From: Arthrobacter sp. D5-1
GTDB taxonomy: Bacteria > Actinomycetota > Actinomycetes > Actinomycetales > Micrococcaceae
NCBI RefSeq assembly: GCF_017357425.1
Contig: NZ_CP014571.1
Coordinates: 3,844,001-3,908,000, forward strand
Direction of reading: 5' to 3'
Length of the DNA stretch: 64,000 nt
This document shows positions 39,720 through 49,205 of this stretch, one piece after another. The notes beneath the pieces were generated by a model, which worked only from the letters and a program-made list of their open reading frames with translations, searched no databases and was not told the origin of the DNA. Numbering within the stretch: the first letter of the stretch is position 1; each line of letters opens with the position of its first letter. Made by a program: the position numbers and the translations under genes.

Positions 39720-41003
39720 GTGAACCCTTCGGCGGCGGAACCCAGTTATAACACGACTGACGCAGGCGTAATACCCCAAGACTGGCAGGCGCTTCCCCTT
39801 GCAGACTTCTGCTCGACGTACAGTGGTGGTACGCCATCAACTTCACGGTCAGACTACTACGGAGGAGATATTCCCTGGATTGCCTCCGGCGATCTCAATC
39901 AAGGAATTATCGAGGACGTTAACGGCCGAATTACTGCGGCCGGACTGCAGAATTCGTCAGCGAAGTTGGTCGAGGCCAACACTCTTTTAATGGCGCTGTA
40001 CGGTGCAACCGCAGGCATTCCTGCCATCACTAAAATTTCCGGAGCTATTAATCAAGCCGTTTTGGCAATCAAGCCTCGAGGTGCAGATCCGGAATACCTC
40101 TACGCATGGCTCGCACACAACAAGGATCGGATAATCGATACCTACACACAGGGCGGCCAGCCGAACTTGAGTGGCGAGATTGTCCGGAAAATAGTCGTGC
40201 CACTTCCTGGAAAAACCGAACAGCGACAGATCTCAAGTCATCTCAGCGACGTGACCTCGCTTATTTCTGCCCTTGAGCGATCGATCACGAAGAAGCAGTC
40301 CATCAAGCACGGCATGATGCAGGAACTCCTGACCGGCAGAACTAGGCTGCCTGGTTTCACAAAGCAGTGGGAGGATGTTCTCCTTGGCCAGCATGTCACC
40401 TACGTCAAAACCATCGCTCTTTCGCGGGCTCAGCTTGATGAAGAATCGCCTTGTCGGTATCTCCACTATGGAGACATTCACACGACTAGAGACATTAGGC
40501 TTGCGGCAGCCACCCGCGATATGCCAAGAGCTGCCGCTGCGCTAGTAGGCGCGGCCGGTTTTCTAAAGGTTGGTGATCTTGTTTTCGCTGATGCTTCTGA
40601 AGATCCGGATGGGGTTGGCAAATCCATTGAAATCACATCGGTCCCAGCCGAAGGTGTAGTTCCTGGCCTTCACACCATTGCGGCACGTTTCGACAAGAAA
40701 GTGCTTGCTGATGGGTTCAAAGCCTACTTGCAGTTCATGCCAGATCTTCGAAATTCGCTCTTGCGCTTAGCTGCTGGGACTAAGGTATTGGCAACGACAA
40801 GAAGTTACATTTCGAGCATTACACTTCATCTACCGGACGTAGAAGAACAGATTGCAATAGCTCAGATACTCCATGATGTAGATGATGAGATCGACGCACT
40901 ACAACATCGTCTTCTCAAAGCCAGGGCAATGAAGCAAGGCGTTATGCAGGAACTCCTGACAGGACGGACAAGATTACAGCCAGTTAGTGAGTCCTCACTA
41001 TGA
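39720..41003 (+). CDS. hsdS: type I restriction-modification specificity subunit
   Basis: The 427-residue protein has two target-recognition domains, each followed by a central helix ending in nearly the same motif (MMQELLTGRTRLPGF near 204, VMQELLTGRTRLQPV near 415). The first domain opens with FCSTYSGGTPSTSRSDYYGG. It sets the DNA sequence recognised by the complex. GTG 39720 is 2 nt after the hsdM stop; its own stop overlaps the next gene (ATGA). Confidence 0.93.
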   Translation: MNPSAAEPSYNTTDAGVIPQDWQALPLADFCSTYSGGTPSTSRSDYYGGDIPWIASGDLNQGIIEDVNGRITAAGLQNSSAKLVEANTLLMALYGATAGIPAITKISGAINQAVLAIKPRGADPEYLYAWLAHNKDRIIDTYTQGGQPNLSGEIVRKIVVPLPGKTEQRQISSHLSDVTSLISALERSITKKQSIKHGMMQELLTGRTRLPGFTKQWEDVLLGQHVTYVKTIALSRAQLDEESPCRYLHYGDIHTTRDIRLAAATRDMPRAAAALVGAAGFLKVGDLVFADASEDPDGVGKSIEITSVPAEGVVPGLHTIAARFDKKVLADGFKAYLQFMPDLRNSLLRLAAGTKVLATTRSYISSITLHLPDVEEQIAIAQILHDVDDEIDALQHRLLKARAMKQGVMQELLTGRTRLQPVSESSL

Positions 41004-41825
41004 GCGTAGGTAAGTCAGTCCGCCTCTTCCTGGCTGACGGCACACCCGGCGGCCTTCTGACGGCTGAAATCATGAACTGGACTGGTCACGTTGCTGCTGC
41101 CCCACGATCAGACCTTGGTGCGCTGTTGAAACGTCCCGAAGCGTCGCGGACGGGCATTTATATTCTTCTTGGAGACGATCCAGAAAGTATGGGTGGATCG
41201 CTCGCTTACATCGGCGAAGGTGATGATGTCGCCAAACGTCTCTATCATCACTCTCGCAATGAGGATCAGGGTGGAAAGGACTTCTGGGATCGGGCAATCG
41301 TCCTCACCAGCAAGGACACGAACCTAACCAAAGCACACGCCCGCTACTTGGAGTCGCGGTTCATCTCACTTGCGCAAGAGGCCAACCGTTCACGGCTAAC
41401 CAACGGCACAGCGCCTCCCCTCCTGCCACTTCCAGAGTCCGATATATCGGATATGGAGTACTTCGTGACACAGGCCAAAATCATCTTGCCCGTCCTGGGT
41501 GTCAACATCTTTCGAACAACGACAACACTCCGGCAGCCGTCAGACCCGATAGATTTAGCAGCTCCGGCCGATCCTTCTGTCTCGCCGATTTTCGAGATAT
41601 TCGTCAAGAAGTACGGCATCAGAGCGGCGGCGCAAGAAATTGATGGTGAGTTCACCGTCAAGAAGGGGTCAATGGCCCGACTCTCCTTCACCGAGAATTC
41701 AAGCAATTACGAACTCCTCCACGGCGAGCTCCTCAAGAGTGGGCAGCTTGTTCAGGACGGAGAAGACACCGCGATCTTTGCCCAAGACATCGTCTTTCGC
41801 AGCCCATCGGCTGCGGCGGCAATCG

Positions 41826-43272
41826 GGCTCTTCGCGGTTGATGGTGAAACAGGTTCCGTGTCTTGAAATCTGAAGGGCTCGTAGCCCTGCTGTGATGGAT
41901 GTTCTCTACGCATTCATCAAGAGTCAGGAGCTACGAGCCTTGAACGAGCCTACTTCGCCGCGCCCCGATGCTGCCACCGCCATTTTCAACCTGCCCGACT
42001 ACCGGGTCACCGGCACCGAGGTCCTCGCCTTCGGGCAGCGACGGATCCGCGTCGTGGCCACCGCCGAGGCCGGCTGCCCGTCCTGCGGCGTGATCAGCAC
42101 CCGCGTGCATTCACGCCGGTCACAACGCCTGCGTGACATCCCTGTCGCCGGCCCGGTCGAAGTGGTCTGGGCCAAGCGGAGGTTCTTCTGCGATGAGTAC
42201 CTGTGCCCCCGCCGGACATTCACCGAGGAGACAGCCGAGGTACCGCGCCGGGCACGGTCCACCCGCCGGCTCCGTGAGGCCCTGGTGGCCGCCGTGATCG
42301 GTTCCGGGAGGGCCGCCGCCGAGGCTGCCTCTTCATTCGGTGTCTCGTGGTGGCTTGTCCAGCGGGCACTGGATTCCGCGGCGCTGACGCTGCCCGATGT
42401 CGATGCCCTGGCACCGCGGATGCTCGGCATCGATGAACACCGCTACCGGTCCGTGCGGTTCTTCCGCGACCCTGCCACGAAGGCCTGGAAACGCTACGAA
42501 CCCTGGATGACCACCATCGTCGATCTCGACACCGGACAAGTCCTCGGGATCGTTGACGGCCGCGACAGCGAGGGGGTAGGAGACTGGCTGTTCGCCCGCC
42601 CGCTTCAGTGGCGGCTGGGCGTGCAGGTCGTTGCCATCGACCCCTCGGCGGCGTTCCGCAAGGCCCTGCGGATGTGGCTTCCACGCACCGCTGTCTCAGT
42701 CGACGCGTTCCACCTGGTCAAGCTCGGCAACGACATGCTCACCGAAGTCCGGCAACGACTCACCCAGCAGACCCATGGTCGGCGGGGGCGCTCCATCGAT
42801 CCGGTCTGGGCCAACCGGCGACTGCTCCTGCGCGCCGGGGACACGCTCTCGGATCGGGCCCGGGACAGGCTCAGCAACGTGTTCGCGACCGACGATGTCA
42901 CCGGGAAGCTGCAGGCCGCGTGGCTGGTCAAGGAACAGCTCCGGGCCCTGCTGACTACCGGCTCTCTTGCCGACGCTGCCGCCGCGAAGGACCGGCTGCA
43001 GGTCCTGGTCGAGCGAGCCGCGCAGCCGGAGACGAACCGGCTGTGGCGCACAATCTGCCGGTGGTGGAAAGAGATCGAAGTCCTCATTGTCACCGGTGCG
43101 ACAACCGCGAAAGTGGAAGCCAACAACACCGCGATAAAACACATAAAGAGGACGGGTCGGGGATTCACCAACGCACGCAACTACAAAACCCGTATCCTGT
43201 TGCGCAGTGCCGCCAGAACAGCGGCATGAACATCCCTCACGGCAGAACGTTCACCACGAACCGTGAAGAGCC
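41826..43272 (+). mobile_element. ISL3-like insertion sequence, copy 1
   Basis: The 1,447-bp element has imperfect terminal inverted repeats starting GGCTCTTCGCGGTTGATGG (left) and GGCTCTTCACGGTTCGTGG (right, read inward). It is flanked by a perfect 8-bp duplication, GGCAATCG (41818-41825 and 43273-43280). One transposase gene fills it. The length, 8-bp duplication and transposase type fit the ISL3 family. Confidence 0.95.
41892..43229 (+). CDS. ISL3-family transposase, copy 1
   Basis: The 445-residue DDE transposase has an N-terminal zinc finger (AGCPSCG), a helix-turn-helix (VSWWLVQRALDSA), and acidic residues in IDEHRYR, VDGRDSEG and EANNTAIKHIKRTGRGFTNARNY. GTG 41892 or ATG 41895 are possible starts; a TTG at 41940 with AGGAG 9 nt upstream may be the true start. 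It is identical in protein sequence to copy 2. Confidence 0.93.
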   Translation: MMDVLYAFIKSQELRALNEPTSPRPDAATAIFNLPDYRVTGTEVLAFGQRRIRVVATAEAGCPSCGVISTRVHSRRSQRLRDIPVAGPVEVVWAKRRFFCDEYLCPRRTFTEETAEVPRRARSTRRLREALVAAVIGSGRAAAEAASSFGVSWWLVQRALDSAALTLPDVDALAPRMLGIDEHRYRSVRFFRDPATKAWKRYEPWMTTIVDLDTGQVLGIVDGRDSEGVGDWLFARPLQWRLGVQVVAIDPSAAFRKALRMWLPRTAVSVDAFHLVKLGNDMLTEVRQRLTQQTHGRRGRSIDPVWANRRLLLRAGDTLSDRARDRLSNVFATDDVTGKLQAAWLVKEQLRALLTTGSLADAAAAKDRLQVLVERAAQPETNRLWRTICRWWKEIEVLIVTGATTAKVEANNTAIKHIKRTGRGFTNARNYKTRILLRSAARTAA

Positions 43273-43392
43273 GGCAATCGTGGCGGGCAGAGCGGCAAAC
43301 GGCCGAGTCGAATGGCGTATTCCAGGAACGGGCATAAGCTTCGGAAGCTGGCAGAATCAGGATGTTGAAAGTAATTTTGGGGGAAATGAATC

Positions 43393-46300
43393 ATGAGCAC
43401 AGTCGGACAGATTGAACGTAAGACACAGGACCGTGTTGTCGACCTGTTCCAAAATGAACTTGGATACGAGTACCTGGGCAACTGGGAGTATCGCGAAAAC
43501 AATTCGCACATCGAAGTCAGCCTGCTTGAGCAGAATCTAGAGGCCCGTGGCTATGACGCCAATCTGATCAACAAAGCCGTTGAGCAGTTCAAGAAGACCG
43601 CGTCGCTCGGCGGCGGCCGCAACCTATACGAAGCTAACCACGAGGTCTACAACCTTCTCCGTTACGGTGTGAAGGTCAAGCCCGGTATTGGCGAACAGAC
43701 CGAGACGGTCTGGCTCGTGGACTGGCACAACCCCGAGGCAAACCACTTCGTGGTTACCGAAGAAGTCTCGATCAAGGGTGAACACAACAAGCGACCGGAT
43801 GTCGTTCTCTACGTCAACGGCCTGGCGCTCGGCGTCATCGAACTCAAGCGCTCAAAGGTCGCTGTCTCCGAAGGTATCCGCCAGAATATCGGCAACCAGA
43901 AGAAGGACTTCATTCGTCCCTTCTTTTCCACTGTGCAGCTGGTCATGGCCGGCAACGACGTCGAGGGCCTGCGCTACGGCGTCATCGACACGGCCGAGAA
44001 GTACTGGCTTGAATGGAAAGAGCCGTCCGACATCGAGGAACCGCTCGATCGTGCGCTCGTTCAGATGTGTTCAAAGAGCCGTTTCCTGGAGATAATCCAT
44101 GACTTCATGGTGTTTGACGGTGGTACGAAGAAAACTTGCCGCCATAACCAGTTCTTCGGCGTCAAGGCTGCCCAGGACCGCATCGCCAAGCGCGAAGGCG
44201 GAATCATCTGGCACACCCAAGGTTCGGGTAAATCCCTCACAATGGTGTGGCTGGCTAAGTGGATCCGCGAACATCAGACGCGCGGCGATAGCCAGGCGCG
44301 CGTCCTAATTATCACCGACCGTACTGAGCTGGACGATCAGATCAAGCGAGTCTTCAGCGGTGTCAACGAGGATATCTACCGCACGAAGAGCGGCGCCGAT
44401 CTTATCGGTTCCCTAAACAGCAATGACCCCTGGCTAATGTGTTCGCTCGTGCACAAGTTCCGCGGCGGCGATGACGATCAGGCTCAGAATGACGCCGACG
44501 GAGACTTCATCGCCGAGCTCAACTCCAAGATTCCGCCTGGCTTCTCAGCTAAGGGCAATCTGTTCGTCTTCGTCGACGAAGCCCATCGCACCCAGTCCGG
44601 CAAAATGCACAAGGCCATGAAGCAATTGCTGCCTGGGGCTATGTTCATCGGTTTCACCGGTACCCCGCTGCTGAAGGCGGACAAAGCAACCAGCATCGAG
44701 ACGTTCGGAAGCTTCATCCACACGTACAAGTTCAACGAAGCGGTCGAAGACGGCGTGGTGCTCGACCTACGCTACGAGGCCCGCAACATCGATCAGGATC
44801 TCATCTCGTCAGCCAAAATCGATCAATGGTTCGAGGCAAAGACTAAGGGCATGACTGACCTTTCCAAGGCTGAACTCAAGAAGCGTTGGGGCACGATGCA
44901 AAAAGTCGTCAGCTCCGAGCCGCGATCCAAGCAGATCGTCAATGACATCCTGCTCGACATGGAGACGAAGCCGCGCCTCATGGACAACCAGGGCAACGCC
45001 ATGCTCGTTGGATCCAGCATCTATCAGGCATGCAAGTTCTACGAAATGTTCTGCCAGGCCGGGTTCAAAGGCAAGTGCGCCATCGTCACGAGCTATGTCC
45101 CTCAGGCCAGCGACATCTCCAAAGAGGATTCAGGCCACGGTGCAACTGAGAAGCTGCGCCAATACGACATCTATCGGCAAATGTTGGCCGATCATTTCGA
45201 TGAACCGGCTGACCAAGCGGTGACGAAGATCGAGCAGTTCGAAAAAGAAGTCAAAGACCGCTTCATCAACGAGCCCGGTCAGATGCGCCTCCTGATCGTT
45301 GTCGACAAGCTGCTGACTGGCTTCGACGCGCCAGCAGCCACGTACCTGTACATCGACAAGAAAATGCGTGATCACGGACTCTTCCAAGCCATCTGCCGCG
45401 TCAACCGTCTCGACGGTGATGACAAGGATTACGGCTACATCGTTGACTATCAGGACCTCTTCAACTCTCTGGAAGACGCCATCACGGACTACACGTCTGG
45501 GGCTCTCGACGGTTACGAGAAGTCCGACATCGAGGGGTTGCTCAAAGACCGCGTCCAACAAGCACGTGAAGACCTCGACGAAGCCCTCGAACGCATCAGA
45601 GCTCTCTGTGAAGCCGTCGAGCCACCCCAGGGAACCCTTCAGTACCAGCGCTACTTCTGCGCGATTGAACAGGGCAACGCCCAGCAGATCAAGAACAACG
45701 AAGCCAAGCGCGTCGAACTCTACAAGTCCGTGGCCGCATTGGTTCGTACCTACGGAGCAATCGCCAACGACATGGCGGAGGCTGGATACAGCGCGACTGA
45801 AACTGCAGCTATTGCCAAGGAAGTCACCCACTACGTCGCTGTGCGTGATGAAGTGAAACTCGGTGCTGGCGAGAATGTCGACTTCAAACAATATGAAGCC
45901 GGCATGCGGTTCCTGCTCGATACATACATCCGGGCCGATGCATCTGAAGTCGTCGCCGACTTCCAAAGCGTTGGGCTCGTTGACCTGATCGTTGAACAAG
46001 GAGCGGCTGCGGTTGACAAGCTCCCCTCTGGGATCAAAAAGGATCCTGAAGCTGTCGCCGAAACCATCGCGAACAACATCCGCAAAGTCATCATCGATGA
46101 GAACGCGATGAATCCGAAGTACTACGAGAGCATGTCCACCCTTCTCGACGCCATAATCGAGCAACGCCGCAAGGGTGCTATCGATTACAAAGAATATCTT
46201 GAGCAGCTAATCGCCCACGCTAAGAAGGTTGGCTCAAAAGAGTCTGACACTGTCTACCCTGCCTGGGCATCAAACGGTGCGCAGCGTGCCATCGTCGACT

Positions 46301-46491
46301 TCGGCTGGCCAGATCCGGCCACTCCGATCCAAGTCGACACCGCGATCATGACCAGCAAGCCGCACGGTTGGGTTGGCAACACGTTCAAGGAGAAGGAAGT
46401 GGCACGAGCAATTCGTCGTATCCTACCGCCTGACTTCGACCGTTTCGATGAACTCTTTGAGTTGGTAAAGGCCCGAAATGAGTACCGCTAG
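43393..46491 (+). CDS. hsdR: type I restriction enzyme R subunit
   Basis: The 1,032-residue restriction and translocation subunit has a PD-(D/E)xK nuclease near 135-157 (RPDVVLYVNGLALGVIELKR), a superfamily 2 helicase with Walker A GSGKS near 277, DEAH near 395-398 and GFTGTPLL, and a helical C-terminus that binds HsdM. ATG 43393 overlaps the ancestral stop of the GIY-YIG gene. The insertion sequence upstream could reduce its expression, or an element promoter could drive it. Confidence 0.95.
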   Translation: MSTVGQIERKTQDRVVDLFQNELGYEYLGNWEYRENNSHIEVSLLEQNLEARGYDANLINKAVEQFKKTASLGGGRNLYEANHEVYNLLRYGVKVKPGIGEQTETVWLVDWHNPEANHFVVTEEVSIKGEHNKRPDVVLYVNGLALGVIELKRSKVAVSEGIRQNIGNQKKDFIRPFFSTVQLVMAGNDVEGLRYGVIDTAEKYWLEWKEPSDIEEPLDRALVQMCSKSRFLEIIHDFMVFDGGTKKTCRHNQFFGVKAAQDRIAKREGGIIWHTQGSGKSLTMVWLAKWIREHQTRGDSQARVLIITDRTELDDQIKRVFSGVNEDIYRTKSGADLIGSLNSNDPWLMCSLVHKFRGGDDDQAQNDADGDFIAELNSKIPPGFSAKGNLFVFVDEAHRTQSGKMHKAMKQLLPGAMFIGFTGTPLLKADKATSIETFGSFIHTYKFNEAVEDGVVLDLRYEARNIDQDLISSAKIDQWFEAKTKGMTDLSKAELKKRWGTMQKVVSSEPRSKQIVNDILLDMETKPRLMDNQGNAMLVGSSIYQACKFYEMFCQAGFKGKCAIVTSYVPQASDISKEDSGHGATEKLRQYDIYRQMLADHFDEPADQAVTKIEQFEKEVKDRFINEPGQMRLLIVVDKLLTGFDAPAATYLYIDKKMRDHGLFQAICRVNRLDGDDKDYGYIVDYQDLFNSLEDAITDYTSGALDGYEKSDIEGLLKDRVQQAREDLDEALERIRALCEAVEPPQGTLQYQRYFCAIEQGNAQQIKNNEAKRVELYKSVAALVRTYGAIANDMAEAGYSATETAAIAKEVTHYVAVRDEVKLGAGENVDFKQYEAGMRFLLDTYIRADASEVVADFQSVGLVDLIVEQGAAAVDKLPSGIKKDPEAVAETIANNIRKVIIDENAMNPKYYESMSTLLDAIIEQRRKGAIDYKEYLEQLIAHAKKVGSKESDTVYPAWASNGAQRAIVDFGWPDPATPIQVDTAIMTSKPHGWVGNTFKEKEVARAIRRILPPDFDRFDELFELVKARNEYR

Positions 46492-47206
46492 CGCCTACCT
46501 CACCGTCTCCGGGATCGATGTCGATGTCATCTACAAGAACATCAAAAACCTGCATATCGCCGTTTACCCTCCCCTTGGCCGGGTGCGCGTAGCAGCGCCT
46601 GAACGACTCGATGACGATGCCATCAGGCTTGCTGTAGTGCAGCGATTGCCATGGATCAAAAAACAGCGCGAGCAACTTCGTAGTGCCGTACGTCAGACCG
46701 AACGCGAAATGGTCACAGGCGAATCCCACTATGTTTGGGGCCAGCGATACCGCCTAAGCGTCGTAAACGAACCTGGTCGGATTCGGTTTGATATCACCGG
46801 CAAGCGACTGACCTTGCACGCCCCCGAAGAAAGTACTCCGGACACTCGTCGCGAAGCTATGGACGAGTGGTACCGCGCTGCTCTCAAGCACGAAATCCCT
46901 GAACTCATAGACAAGTGGCAGCCGATCATTGGGCGCAATGTGGCGAAGTGGACTGTGCGCCGCATGAAGACCAAGTGGGGCAGCTGCAACCGCGAGTCTG
47001 CACACATCTGGTTCAATCTGGAGCTCGTCAAAAAGCATCCAAACTGCCTGGAATATATCGTCGTACACGAGATGACTCATCTCCTGGAACGGAATCACAA
47101 CGACCACTTCACCGAACTGATGGACGGGTTTCTGCCGGACTGGCGAGCCCGCCGCGACGAGCTAAATACAGCGCCATTAGCTGAAGAGAACTGGGGGAAG
47201 AAATGA
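46478..47206 (+). CDS. YgjP-like zinc metallopeptidase
   Basis: The 242-residue protein belongs to the YgjP/DUF45 family: WGSCNRESAHIWFNLELVK, then HEMTHLLERNHNDHF with the HExxH zinc motif and a third histidine. These proteins often sit at the end of type I restriction operons, and may degrade HsdR or other targets. It overlaps hsdR by 14 bp. Confidence 0.88.
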   Translation: MSTASAYLTVSGIDVDVIYKNIKNLHIAVYPPLGRVRVAAPERLDDDAIRLAVVQRLPWIKKQREQLRSAVRQTEREMVTGESHYVWGQRYRLSVVNEPGRIRFDITGKRLTLHAPEESTPDTRREAMDEWYRAALKHEIPELIDKWQPIIGRNVAKWTVRRMKTKWGSCNRESAHIWFNLELVKKHPNCLEYIVVHEMTHLLERNHNDHFTELMDGFLPDWRARRDELNTAPLAEENWGKK

Positions 47207-47321
47207 AAACAAGAGACATATCGATTCCACGCTCCGCGGCACCATCCAGCCGTGTGAACAACGCATCGGTTCCTAGTCATTGGAATCTCACTTGTGGTGT
47301 GAATTCAAAGGGGCGCGCACT

Positions 47322-49205
47322 ATGAAAGCGACATTCCCGCTGTTGTCGGATGAACCAGCCATCCAAGACCTTCTGGCCTTCCGCGCAGTTGCCGAAACTG
47401 TTGCCGATGCCTTGTTCGATGACGAACTTGATCCGGTCGCCGTTGGCCTTTCAGGCGCGTGGGGTAGCGGCAAGACCAGTGTCTTGGAACTAGTTAAGGC
47501 CGAAATCGAAGAGCGATCCGACACCGCGGACGGAAAGGTGTTGGTGATTCCGACGCAACCCTGGGGCTACGACCCTGCAGTCGGGCCCAAAGAGAGCCTC
47601 ATTGCCGAAGTTCTTACCGCATTGAACGATGAATTCGATACCGAGGACCCCATCGGCAAGGCGGGTCTCGAGGCCTTCAAGAAACTCGTAAAAAAGGTCA
47701 ATTGGTCGAAAGCGGTCAAGATGGCCACTCGCACGGCTATCACGATGCAGCTCCCCCGCGTCGATGACGTCTTCGATCTTGTCAGCGATGACCCGGAAAG
47801 CCTCGAAACTGAAAAGGGGATGGCGGCATTCCGGAAGGATTTCGAAGATCTCCTCGCCGATCCTGCCCTTCAACACCTGTCTCGGGTGGTCGTGCTTGTT
47901 GACGACCTTGATCGGTGCCTACCCGACACAGTCGTCGAAACACTTGAGGCCATCCGACTCTTCCTATCTGCCAAGGGAATGTCATTCGTTATTGCGGCGG
48001 ATGAGGATCGTGTTGCCGAAGCTATTCAGCAGAAGTTTGGAACGCGCCCTGGTGGCCCAGAAGATGAAGACCCAGCGAAGCTCTATCTACACAAGATCGT
48101 CCAAACCACGATCCCATTGCCAGCCCTGAGTCGTTTCGACACTGAGGCCTACCTCTTTCTCTTGCTAGCGAAGAGCGACAGCGAAATCGATGATGCCACC
48201 TACGAGGAACTCGTTACCCAGTGCGACGATCTTCGAATCGACGGCGGCAGCCTCGATGACATTGAAGTGCAGGAAGGCGGTGGGCTTGGCGACCACCTGA
48301 TTACGGCCGCACGTCTGACGCCGATTCTTTACGAGAAGTTCCACGGGAACCCGCGCCGCATCAAGCGCTTCCTAAATGACCTGAATGTCCGCCGAGCTAT
48401 TTCAAGCCGCCGAGGGTTCACGCTGAAAGCCGACGAGGTCGCCAAGCTGATGGTGCTTGAGCGAATTCTTACCGATGACTTCCGCATCGTTCTCGGTTGG
48501 CTGGCGTCTAATCAATTACGAGACAAGCTTGAAGCGCTGGAACTCGCTGCCAACGGCACCGCACAGCCGACGGACACTGAGAGTAGCAACACGGTCGAGG
48601 AAACACCCGTCAAAGGCAAGCGCGCATCAACAGCAAAGCCCGAGGAGAAGACACCTGCTGCAACGCGAGAGGATGCTTTCACAGACACCCTCCGGCGCTG
48701 GGCAAAGCTCCCCCCTGCCCTGGACGCAACAGCAATATCCGGTTACCTGTACTTGGCGGCGTCGTTCGCAAAGATCGAAGTTATCGATACTGGCCTGCCG
48801 GAACGTCTTCGTGACCTTGCCGCTGCACTGACCTCTGGCCTCAAACTTGATCGTGCCGGCGTTACCGATGAAACGCTCAAGGCTCTGCCCGAGCTCGATG
48901 CTCAGACATTAGTGAGTCATCTTGGCCGGCGTACCCGTGATCAGCCAAGCATCCAGAAATTCACCGTAGAGAGTCTCCTTCGTATAGCACACGAACAACC
49001 TGTCACTCTGCCGAACGTCATTGCTGCACTCAAGGGATTGCCGGCTGCCGACGTAGAGCCTGCAACCATCGTCAAGCTGCGGCCACTCGATGCAGCATCA
49101 TTCCAACCTGTACTCGACGTCTGGAAGACATCAACTGACGACGAGCAGCTACAGGCGGCGATCAGAGTTGTTGAGGGAGGCTGGAGCAAAATCAATGGGA
49201 ACTAG
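47322..49205 (+). CDS. qatA: KAP-family P-loop ATPase of Qat system
   Basis: The 627-residue protein has Walker A GAWGSGKTS near 44 and a KAP-type Walker B VVVLVDDLDRC near 188, with the KAP-domain PRRIKRFLNDL motif further on. It is the first of four overlapping genes matching the order of the QatABCD anti-phage system (KAP ATPase, QatB, QueC-like, TatD-like). ATG 47322 has AAAGGGG upstream. It overlaps qatB by 11 bp. The middle part (about 425-460) is a low-complexity linker. Confidence 0.9.
   Translation: MKATFPLLSDEPAIQDLLAFRAVAETVADALFDDELDPVAVGLSGAWGSGKTSVLELVKAEIEERSDTADGKVLVIPTQPWGYDPAVGPKESLIAEVLTALNDEFDTEDPIGKAGLEAFKKLVKKVNWSKAVKMATRTAITMQLPRVDDVFDLVSDDPESLETEKGMAAFRKDFEDLLADPALQHLSRVVVLVDDLDRCLPDTVVETLEAIRLFLSAKGMSFVIAADEDRVAEAIQQKFGTRPGGPEDEDPAKLYLHKIVQTTIPLPALSRFDTEAYLFLLLAKSDSEIDDATYEELVTQCDDLRIDGGSLDDIEVQEGGGLGDHLITAARLTPILYEKFHGNPRRIKRFLNDLNVRRAISSRRGFTLKADEVAKLMVLERILTDDFRIVLGWLASNQLRDKLEALELAANGTAQPTDTESSNTVEETPVKGKRASTAKPEEKTPAATREDAFTDTLRRWAKLPPALDATAISGYLYLAASFAKIEVIDTGLPERLRDLAAALTSGLKLDRAGVTDETLKALPELDAQTLVSHLGRRTRDQPSIQKFTVESLLRIAHEQPVTLPNVIAALKGLPAADVEPATIVKLRPLDAASFQPVLDVWKTSTDDEQLQAAIRVVEGGWSKINGN

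Larger units (their letters stand above)
41000..43396 (+). pseudogene. GIY-YIG nuclease gene (DUF4357-type C-terminus) split by an insertion sequence
   Basis: The 5' part (41000-41825) encodes a GIY-YIG-type N-terminal domain (TGIYILLG ... LAYIGEGDDVAKRL, with ARYLESRF). An ISL3-like element then interrupts it, so the present frame ends in element sequence at 41866. The 3' part (43273-43396) completes the protein in frame after removal of the element and one 8-bp duplication, giving SAAAAIVAGRAANGRVEW and a DUF4357-like end. The ancestral stop overlaps the hsdR ATG. The gene was therefore a coupled member of the hsd operon. A shortened protein of 288 residues can still be made. Confidence 0.85.
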
